A DNA stretch of 64,000 nucleotides from Paraescarpia echinospica (taxonomy: Eukaryota; Annelida; Polychaeta; Sabellida; Siboglinidae). The stretch is taken from the NCBI GenBank assembly GCA_020002185.1, contig CM034535.1, positions 65,557,699-65,621,698 on the forward strand. The letters run 5' to 3'. The translations under genes and the position numbers were made by a program. The notes under the pieces were generated by a model, which did not search any database, was not told the DNA's origin, and was given only the letters and a program-made list of their open reading frames with translations. This document shows positions 26,101 to 38,100 of this stretch, one piece after another. Each line of letters opens with the position of its first letter. Positions within the stretch are counted from its first letter, which is position 1.

Positions 26101-29100
26101 CAGTTAAAATTGTAAAAACCACAGCCAGTTGAGTGAAAACTGTTTTTCTCAAAACCATACATTTAGCATTTTCGACATTCAGGTTGTTGTATCTGGAAAT
26201 AATGTGAATACAGATAACACTGATGTATCATATCCCCCTCTGAATGATTGTGCTCTGTTCGAATTTGCAATAAAAAGAAACATGCATTTTTTTCAAGAAA
26301 CGTCTCATTTTGGCATTGTGGGTCACATTTTTTCATATCAGTATCTTTCTGATATGAATGTACACAATGAATACCATGATTTGTTCAGATGAGAGAAAAT
26401 GTTTAGTTTTCTATTACAAAAGATGACGCCACCCACCACAAATCACCTACCTTCTTCTTCTGTTTGATAGCGGCTAGCACGTCAAGAGAGGGGATCTCAC
26501 TTGACACTTTCATGCGGTTAGGACGAACCTTCGGATGAACACTGCGAGTTTCCTTCACCTTTGTCTTACTTCCCTCTGAAAAAAGAAGTTTTAACTCTGT
26601 TCCAACTACCAATCAACACAAACATCACACTACCACTGAACTATGGTCTAGATTAAAAACCCTCATAACAATCTATATTATGCCAATGAACTATGGTTTA
26701 GTTCATGAACATTCAAAACAAACGTTATTCTCAACATCCATAAGCAGTATTCCAGTTGTCAACAGATGAGTCAAGGCACTAGGGAGCTATGGTGGATAAG
26801 CAAGGTTGTAAAGATAAGTTTTTAAATGACGATGGAATTTTGTAATATTTTCAACTGATCTAACTAAGAGGAAGCATATTCCAAAGAGTTGGTGCAGCAA
26901 CAGAAAAAGCCCTAGTTCCAATGTTAGTGTTGACTCTAGGAACAAAAAGTATGTCAGAACTAGATGATCGAAGCTGGATAGGCTTTCTTACAGGAGTAAG
27001 CAGTGAATGCAAATAAGATGGTTGCTTCCTGGACAGTGACTGGTATGTAATGGTACAGATCTTAAATATTATACGATATCGTACAGGAAGCCAATGCAGA
27101 CTTCAAAAGTGGTACAGAGTGAGAAAAACATTGAGATCTTGTAACTACCTTTGCCGGACAATTTTGGACACATTGAAGTTTTGTAATATCCTTGATATTA
27201 AAACGGAGAGAATTGCAATAGTCAAGTCTTTAAAATCAACATTGCTCTACCACTTCAATGCAAACATTATTCACTGCTGCACTCACTACCAATGAAGTCA
27301 GTTCTAGTTTTACCATCTGCTGAACTTACTATAGCTGAACTGAAAATCTATTCTAAATGAAATGTGACATCTTCAAATAAATGTATTATTAATCAAAAAC
27401 AGCACAAATACAATTTATCACATTCTTCATTAGTGACAAATTGCCAGTAGTGACAGTAGTAGGGTAGGACACTAGCGACAAACTGCCAGTAGTGACAGTA
27501 GTACCGTAGGACACTAATGGGAAGTCCTTACCAAGGTCTGTTGTCGTTCCCTTGTTCCCTGTAGGAGCAGGGACTGGCGTGGGAGAGGGAGTGTTCCTCT
27601 CAGCCTTCTCCTCCACTCGACCCATCTTCCCTGTGACGAAGCAGGGAGAGAGGCATGAGGGCACTAGGAAGATTGATTCATCAATCAAACCAAGTGTGTC
27701 TTATATAAAGACAAGTTAAAACTCCCTTCACAATTGCTTTAGCAGATTGCAAGTGAGGTTCAAATCTAGTTCTACGTCAGTCAACATATTATACCCAATC
27801 ACAAGGAAGACAGGCTAACACATGACATGAGGAATGAGAACGAACAAAAGGATGACACACCCACTGGACAAAAACAACGAAAAAAGGATGATACACCCAC
27901 TGTCATCCAGTGGGTGTATCATCCTTTTTTCGTTGTCACAAAACAGGCCCTGGAACCATGCACACATGCACGCATGCACACACACAAAGTGAAACACACA
28001 CATGAAGAAATCAACTACAAACAGAATATTGTTTCAACCATATTGGTGCGGTATGAGTGAAGATGATAAGAGACATTATTGGTGATAGGATCATGTTGCA
28101 AACACACACTGACCTTCAAGTGATGCAGCATTCGTGGTCAGTTTCGTGTGATCAGTGGATGGACCTGTACTTTGTAATACAACGTGTTGACAGTGTTGCT
28201 CTATGCTGTCAATGACGGCCAGCAAGGCGTCCAATGACAGCAGGTGTGTGGTGAACAGTCCAGATACAGGGAATGCATTCTACAAGAGATGTGTCAGGTA
28301 AACACAGGGCAACAAAACTGCTTCAGTTACCTTAATCACTTTAAATAAACAATTCTCACGGTGCTAAATCTCAACATTCAATATTCAGATATCCGTTAGA
28401 ATTAATCAAGTTATACAAACAAATAAATACATATTTTTGAAGAAGTTTCATGAAACATTTTCTGATTAAATAGCCAAGCGTACCTTTGAGAGGAGTTTCA
28501 TGAGGTCTTCAAAGAGACTCGAGCTGTAGAGATCGCAGTCGTAGTTGAGATACAGCTCTGTGACAAGGCCAGGGATCCTCAACAACTGAACGATAGAGTC
28601 GAGCGCAATCTCTCGCTGCTCGTACGAGATGCGTGGAGAGTCGGACACTATAATGTCTATCAACTTGTTCAGGTACATCTGTCAATGATAAATATGATTG
28701 TATATTAGTACAATACTACTACACGATTATCTCACACCTATGAAATCAATATTGTTTCTGATTGGACACATTTGTAGTCTTCATATTAGTCCACAGTTGG
28801 CTTGTTTTTCCCACCCTGGTAAATACCGGGTGGTGTATACTAATAAATACTGTCCTGTGAAAACCTCAAATGGTGGTAAAACTAGGATAAATGGGAAACT
28901 CTTAAAAGAATTATATTTTAAACTGTTTTGCAGTAAAAGCTACTAAGTGTACCATCACCAAAAGAAAGAAATATTATACTAATTCGGGACAAACATAATG
29001 ATTTTAGTATGACTGAAAACAGCAACAAACGTTACATTCTAAGATATATTCGGTCATGTGTCTACGTTCTACGTAAACTGGCAACACTGTCAAGTGTGGT

Positions 29101-32100
29101 GTTGAGTTAGAACTTGCCTCCAGCTGGAACTTCAAGTGACTCCTCATGCACTCAAAGAGCAGGAAACAGACCCGGATGGCTGCGGCAAACAGCGACAGTC
29201 GTTCGGACTGTAGCAGCTACAAATAACATCATATGACACTGATGTAGAGATACAACAATGTTGTCATATGACACCAACATAGTGACACATAACAACATCA
29301 TGATATGACACCGACGTAGTGACACATAACAACGCCGTGATATGACATCAACATAGTGACACTTAACAACATCAAGATATGACACAGACATAATGACACA
29401 TAACAATGCTGTCATATGACACTGACATAGTGACACATAACAACACCATCTAATGACACTGACATAGACACGTAACAACGCCATCATGACACCGACATGA
29501 CACATAACAATGCCGTCATATGACACCGATATAGTGACACATAACAACGCCATCATATGACACCAACCTAGTGACATGTAACAATGTCGTCATATGACAC
29601 TGACATAGTGACACGTAACATCATCATATGATACCAACATAGTGACACATAACAATGTTGTCATATAACACTGACATAGTGACATGTAACATCATCATAT
29701 GATACCAACGTAGTGACACATAACAATGTCGTCATATAACACCGACATAGTGACACATAACATTATCATGACACCGATATAGTAACACGTAACATTATCA
29801 TATGACACCAACACCACTACCAAACAGACGAACAACATCATATGGATTTTTCTATGTCAACAGGAATATGGCTGTATCCTTGTTTAAAGGGAGGTTGTAT
29901 ATTCGTTGTTATGGTAAAGTAGTGTTATACAGTACAGACTATATTTATAATACACCGACTCCTCAAAAGTGTTTTAATAAAAATTTGCCTCAACTACAAA
30001 TTTTTTTAAACAATACATATTTTTTTTATTCTTCATAAATTTGAATGACAACTGAATAGGAATCGAAAAGCAAATATTGTTGATGCTAAGCAGATTCTGA
30101 AAATTAACTGATAAATGGGATTAATAAATAATTCTTTCATTTCAGCTGCTCCTGTGAAACTCTAAAAAGTAACAAAGTCTAAAGAAAGTCTAAAAAGTAA
30201 CTAAGGTTGGGTAAAATATGTCTACATTTAATGTTCGAATGCTACAAGGCCTGTACAATGACATTACTAAATACTTTGCAAATGCAAGTTGAGTGTGTGT
30301 TTGTGTGTGTGGATAACAAAGACAGACACACGCAGCGCAGCAAGGGACAAGGAAGAGACTGCACTCACAAAGAAGAGGTTGCGGCACATGTCATCCTTGA
30401 TGAGGTACAGCAGTGAGTTGAACTTGGAGATGTGGTCAGCTCCGGCCTCCAGTGCAACGGTCAGCAGACTCAGCCCCATGTGCACCATCACGTCCGTGTT
30501 CTGGCGGTCAAGTGGGTTGGTCAGCGACATGAGGAAGCGGAACAACTCACGAACACACGGCAGACCATAGGGCACCAGGGGACCCGAACCTGTGGACAGA
30601 CCATAGATGTATGACACACAGCAGACCATAGATGTATGACACATAGCAGACCATAGATGTATGAAACATGGCAGACCATAGATGTATGACACATGGCAGA
30701 CCATAGATGTGTGACACATGGCGGACCACAGATGTATGAAACACGGCAGACCATGGATGTATGACACATGGCAGACCATAGATGTATGACACATAGCAGA
30801 CCATAGATGTATGAAACATGGCAGACCATGTATGTATGAAACATGGCAGACCATGTCTGTATGACACATGGCAGACCATAGATGTACCACACGTGGTAGA
30901 CCATAGATGTATGAAATATGACAGACCATAGATGTATGACACATGGCAGACCATAGGGCACCAGGGAACCTGTAGACAGACCATAGGGCAAAGAATATGT
31001 TACTGAGCAGACAAACACTGAATGGTACTGCTGTAACCAGCAGAAATGACTTGAACCTACCCCTGTGGTGGGAGGTGAACCTCACTCCTCGGGGATTCAC
31101 ATAGTCAACCTCATGTCCTGTGGGAGGTGGGACACTTCCATCCCTGGGTGTACACACTCCCTCCTCTCCCTCTGTGCCCGGCATCTCCAAGTCCCCTCCG
31201 ACTGACACCTTGGTGTCTCTTGGTGTCTGCAACAGGCCACCTCCACGATCAGTCACGGTTTGCACGAGTTGCATTCTGTACTAAACTACACATCCACGAG
31301 ATCAGTCAAGGTTAAAAATGCATTCTGTACTAAACTACACATCCACGAGATCAGTCAAGGTTAAAATTGCATTCTGTACTAAACTACACATCCACGAGAT
31401 CAGTCAAGGTTAAAGTTGCATTCTGTACTAAACTACACATCCACGAGCTCAGTCAAGGTTAAAATTGCATTCTGTACTAAACAACACATCCACGAGATCA
31501 GTCAAGGTTAAAGTTGCATTCTGTATTAAACTACACATCCACGAGCTCAGTCAAGGTTAATGTTGCATTCTGTACTAAACTACACATCCTCGAGATCAGT
31601 CAAGGTTAAAGTTGCATTCTGTACTAAACTACACATCCACGAGATCAGTCAAGGTTAAAGTTGCATTCTGTACTAAACAACACATCCACGAGATCAGTCA
31701 AGGTTAAAGTTGCATTCTGTACTAAACTACACATCCACGAGATCAGTCAAGGTTAAAGTTGCATTCTGTACTAAACTACACATCCACGAGATCAGTCAAG
31801 GTTAAAGTTGCATTCTGTACTAAACGAGATCAGTCAAGGTTAAAGTTGCATTCTGTACTAAACAACACATCCACGAGACCAGTCAAGGTTAAAGTTGCAT
31901 TCTGTACTAAACTACACATCCAAGAGCTCAGTCAAGGTTAAAATTGCATTCTGTACTAAACAACACATCCACGATATCAGTCAAGGTTAAAATTGCATTC
32001 TGTACTAAACTACACATCCACGAGATCAGTCAAGGTTAAAGTTGCATTCTGTACTAAACTACACATCCACGAGATCAGTCAAGGTTAAAATTGCATTCTG

Positions 32101-35100
32101 TACTAAACTACACATCCACGAGATCAGTCAAGGTTAAAGTTGCATTCTGTACTAAACAACACATCCACGAGATCAGTCAAGGTTAAAATTGCATTCTGTA
32201 CTAAACTACACATCCACGAGATCAGTCAAGGTTAAAGTTGCATTCTGTACTAAACTACACATCCACGAGCTCAGTCAAGGTTAAAGTTGCATTCTGTACT
32301 AAACAACACATCCACGAGCTCAGTCAAGATTAAAGTTGCATTCTGTACTAAACTACACATCCACAAGATCAGTCAAGGTTAAAGTTGCATTCTGAGTTAA
32401 ACTACCATTTTAACTGTTTTTAATAATAATAGTAAATTTTATTTTGGCACTCATTTCCAAAATACAATTCTGTTTGATGGTGTTGACAATGTGTCTAAAA
32501 TACTAATACTGATAAAGCTAATAAAAATGTGAGTATAAAATAAAACGTCTACAAAGGTGCTAAAACAAAACTGCTAAACAATCATGTGCTAAATAATAGA
32601 CAGACACACGCAACTGATAATTTAAAAGAGTATACGTACAACATGAATAACATTTACTTATATGATCACCATATATGACACTTTTGCATTTGATGTTATA
32701 AATTCTGCTTTTGTTAAATTACCAGTCGCCTGGTCCGGCCAGTGGAATAATAAACGTAGGGCATGCAGATATATATATTTTGTTGTGCTGTTTTATCGTG
32801 GAATTCCGTATTTGTAAACAAAAGTTCGAAATGGCTGCAAGAGGATTCGAACCTAAAATCTCTCGACTGAGAGTCCGATGCTCTGCCACTGATGCTACTG
32901 TGTTCCACACTACCTGTTCCTTCACCTAAATGACTCCTTACCTGTAGGGTGTCACTGTGTGATATGCCTTCAGTTCTGTCCACAGCAAGTGTCACCGGAC
33001 ATGTGTCCATGCCTGCCACGTAACCCTCGGACGTGTGACTTGTCACTTCACCTATGACCTGCGGTGTCCCACTTCCTACAGCCTCCAGTGTGTCACACTC
33101 AACCTTGGGCTGTCCTCCAGTGTCAGGCCCAACGACGGTCTGTCCACTTATATCAGTGATACTGTCCTGTAGATTGTCGTCATCATCTGTTGCCCGCTGC
33201 ACAAACAAACATATTCAACATGTAGAATCTGCTGACTGACTAACATTACTCATATGTGACAGTTTTCCAAATGTGCATCTAGTCAGAATGTGTTTTTTCC
33301 TTAACCTTGTTTAGACAAAAGGTTACTTTCATAACGTGCATGCGTTACTGGTAAAACCAAATCACTGTGAAAATATTTGTTCTCATTAACACTATTAATG
33401 TTTGACAACTGAATACCTCCTCAGTAGAACAAGTTACTGATAAATGTTTCTTAATTTTGTATTTATTGATTATATACATTGTTGTGTTTGAAGACAAAAA
33501 TAATTCTTAAATTATAATAACAAATTGTGGATGCATATCATAATAAAGTCAACACATCAAACAATGTCCTACCTGGAAACTCATCTGGATGTCCACTACT
33601 GTCTTCATGCCCGCCACAGGTGTAGTGGCGATGACCTCTGACCTCTCCAACGTTGCCTCAACGTCCGACATTGCCCCAGCCAATGGTTTGTCAGCATCAG
33701 ATGGCACTATTTTATTCGACTGTTCTGAAGTGCTGCATTTCTCGTGTTCCCTTGGAGGTGGAGTCGCTGACTGACTGGGCGAGTCGCTGCGTGTGGCGGG
33801 GCGGGAGGCTCCATGCCCCGCAGCCCCACCCTGAATTTTTTTCTGCTTTGGTTTAGGGGAGCGTTTCTTGTATTTGTTGTTGTGCGTTGGGTCCATTCCA
33901 CTTGCCCGCATCTTTAGCTGCAGCAACACAAACAACTTTCTAGAATCTCTGAATCAGCAACATTACCTTCTTAATCTTACTCATTCTTTAAATGACTGTT
34001 ACTTCTTAAAATATCCTGTTCTCATTGAAGTCAGTCAGTAATACAAAACAACAGTTCTACTCCCTTTCTAATGCTGTCGAGTAAGTTGTTAACATGTAAG
34101 CCTAATAGTTTGACTACTAATATTTTAAGATAAAGGTATGTTCTTATATTATGCGGTATCCAGTCCTTAGAACAGTTCAAAGTACTTTCCACTTCACTTC
34201 CTGGAAGTTTCTAAATGGCAGCATAGCATTAGAATTTGAACCTAGAATATCTCAATTGAAAGTCTTAGTTATAATAACATGTATATATACACGAGTAATA
34301 ACTTTATTACTCTCGTTATACTGGGTTTAAACTACTGCCCACACCTATCAAGAATGCTAATTTATAAGTATATATAAGCCTAACGGCAGCATAGGTCGAC
34401 CGCTCCATTATGAGAGATATAATTATTTATATTATTATTATATGTCTGGGTATACTACGTATACTAACAGTTTGAATTTTTAAATAAAAGATATTGTCTA
34501 CGCAACCAGGGGTCAAAACTTTATGCAGACCGGCTCTGGTCTGCTTAAAAACAGCGGTCTGCATATTTGGTCGATGTATGGTGCTGTTATATATATATAT
34601 ATATATATATATCAACAAAAAAGGCTAACACTATCATATGTGATGAATTTATACAATTTTTATTCATTATTAATTTTAACAGTCAATCTTAAGTTGGCAA
34701 AATGATCTAAAAATCTTTATCACTTCTAACAAAATCTCAACTTTTAAAAATTCAATAACTTCAACAGAAAAACACAAAATGAGTACTGGATAACAAACAA
34801 GAAGACTAAGTAATCAAACTAGAAGTATCACAAGAGGAAATAAACAATGAGTACTGGATGACAAACAAGAAGACTAAGTAATCAAACCGGAAGTATAACA
34901 AGAGGAAATAGACAATGAGTACTGGATGACAAACAAGAAGACTAAGTAATCAAACTGGAAGTATCACAAGAGGAAATAGACAATGAGTACTGGATGACAA
35001 ACAAGAAGACTAAGTAATCAAACCGGAAGTATCACAAGAGGAAATAGACAATGCGTATTGGATGACAAACAAGAAGACTAAGTAATCAAACTGGAAGTAT

Positions 35101-38100
35101 CACAAGAGGAAATAGACAATGAGTACTGGATGACAAACAAGAAGACTAAGTAATCAAACTGGAAGTATCACAAGATGAAATAGACAATGAATACTGGATG
35201 ACAAACAAGAAGATTATGTAATCAAACCGGAAGTATCACAAGAGGAAATAGACAATGAGTACTGGATGACAAACAAGAAGACTAAGTAATCAAACCAGAA
35301 GTATCACAAGAGGAAATAGACAATGAGTACTGGATGACAAACAAGAAGACTAAGTAATCAAACTGGAAGTATCACAAGAGGAAATAGACAATGAGTACTG
35401 GATGACAAACACGAAGACTAAGTAATCAAATCAGAAGTATCACAAGAGAAAATAGACAATGAGTACTGGATGACAAACAAGAAGACTAAGTAATCAACCT
35501 GGAAGTATCACAAGAGGAAATAGACAATGAGTACTGGATGACAAACAAGAAGACTAAGTAATCAAACCGGAAGTATCACAAGAGGAAATAGACAATGAGT
35601 ACTGGATGACAAAGAAGAAGACTAAGTAATCAAACCAGAAGTATCACAAGAGGAAATAGACAATGAGTAATGGATGACAAACAAGAAAACTAAGTAATCA
35701 AACCGAAAGTATCAAAAGAGGAAATAGACAATGAGTACTGGATGACAAACAAGAAGACTAAGTAATCAAACCAGAAGTATCACAAGAGGAAATAGACAAT
35801 GAGTACTGGATGACAAACAAGAAGACTAAGTAATCAAACTGGAAGTATCACAAGAGGAAATAGACAATGAGTACTGGATGACAAACAAGAAGACTAAGTA
35901 ATCAAACCGGAAGTATCACAAGAGGAAATAGACAATGCGTATTGGATGACAAACAAGAAGACTAAGTAATCAAACTGGAAGTATCACAAGATGAAATAGA
36001 CAATGAATACTGGATGACAAACAAGAAGATTAAGTAATCAAACCGGAAGTATCACAAGAGGAAATAGACAATGAGTACTGGATGACAAACAAGAAGACTA
36101 AGTAATCAAACTGGAAGTATCACAAGATGAAATAGACAATGAATACTGGATGACAAACAAGAAGATTAAGTAATCAAACCGGAAGTATCACAAGAGGAAA
36201 TAGACAATGAGTACTGGATGACAAACAAGAAGACTAAGTAATCAAACCAGAAGTATCACAAGAGGAAATAGACAATGAGTACTGGATGACAAACAAGAAG
36301 ACTAAGTAATCAAACTGGAAGTATCACAAGAGGAAATAGACAATGAGTACTGGATGACAAACAAGAAGACTAAGTAATCAAATCAGAAGTATCACAAGAG
36401 GAAATAGACAATGAGTACTGGATGACAAACAAGAAGACTAAGTAATCAACCTGGAAGTATCACAAGAGGAAATAGACAATGAGTACTGGATGACAAACAA
36501 GAAGACTAAGTAATCAAACCGGAAGTATCACAAGAGGAAATAGACAATGAGTACTGGATGACAAAGAAGAAGACTAAGTAATCAAACCAGAAGTATCACA
36601 AGAGGAAATAGACAATGAGTAATGGATGACAAACAAGAAAACTAAGTAATCAAACCGAAAGTATCAAAAGAGGAAATAGACAATGAGTACTGGATGACAA
36701 ACAAGAAGACTAAGTAATCAAACCAGAAGTATCACAAGAGGAAATAGACAATGAGTACTGGATGACAAACAAGAAGACTAAGTAATCAAACTGGAAGTAT
36801 CACAAGAGGAAATAGACAATGAGTAATGGATGACAAACAAGAAAACTAAGTAATCAAACCGAAAGTATAAAAAGAGGAAATAGACAATGAGTACTGGATG
36901 ACAAACAAGATGACCAAGTGATGATGAAACTGGAAGTATAGACAAGATGAAGTAGACAGTATACCTTCTTCATGTTGACGAGCCACTTGGAGTCCTCCTT
37001 GAAATGGGGCAGGCGGGAGAAGAGGACCTGAACCATGTCCATGAGGGTGTGCTCTGCCGATTTGCGCAGCAGCTCTGATGCAACAACACATACATTCAAC
37101 GTACAAACTCATGGCAGTCTTATACAGGAGGAACACAATCAATGGCAAACCACAGTATTCTCCATCCTTCTTTCTTCCCCTGCCAGCTTCCTGCGTCTTA
37201 TTGCAAAAATTCCCTTGCCCTGTGTCCCAGCTTCAATTCCTACTGCAAACAATCTCTTTGCTTCAAACTTCTCATACACCCATCCCTCTCCACCCCCGTC
37301 ATCTCCACTCTCCACTCCACACATCTCCCTCCATTTCCACCTTTTGTTTTGACACTGTGGGAAGCACCATCCAATGGCAAACCAAAACACACAAACCATA
37401 GTCTTACTCTCCCCCTGTTACCGCAACTATCCCTACCATTCCTGAGTCACAGCTCAACTGACTGCCTCATATTTCCCTGCTCACTGCTTCTGTTCCCATC
37501 CATGTCCACCACACCATCTCCCCCTTCATTCAAGTTTACTACAGTCCAGTGGAGACTGACGGACCATCCTCTGATTCTAGATATGTTCAGTGAACTCACC
37601 AGAGAGCCGCATCTCAAAGCAGATACGGAAGCAGGACTGCATGATCTCACAGACAGACTCATTGGTCAGCAGCACTCCCGCCTCAGTCAGTAGCATTGTC
37701 CGCAGCACCTGCAGCAACCAACCATGGCAAAGCCTCACCTCAATCCAAGATAGGACTTCATCTCTAAGACACTATCTCAGAGAACACTATCACCAAGATA
37801 CTATCTCAGAGAACACTATCGCCAAGATACTATCTCGGGGATATTATCTCAGAGAACACTATCGTCAAGATACTCTCTCTGGGATACTATCTCCGAGAAA
37901 CTTTCTCCGAGACATAATGTACGGGAAGCTTTCTCCAGGACACCATATATGTGAGATTTTCTCCAGAACACTGTCTCAAAGACACTATTTCTGCAATAGA
38001 TTAAAGATATGGTTGAACACTGAATAGTTCCAAGGGAAACAATACTGTAATGTTTATCGATGCCTGAAATGCTAACAAAATTAAAATGCTGAATTCAGTC

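Noticed and set aside
32826..32915. A functional tRNA gene on the minus strand
   Set aside because: A and B boxes are good, but acceptor and T stems do not pair, and a decayed relative in intron 6 shows it is a dispersed tRNA-derived repeat.
37142..37693. Plus-strand 183-codon frame
   Set aside because: It is antisense to GBF1 exon 5 and a CT-rich intron. The composition is low-complexity and no domain is visible.
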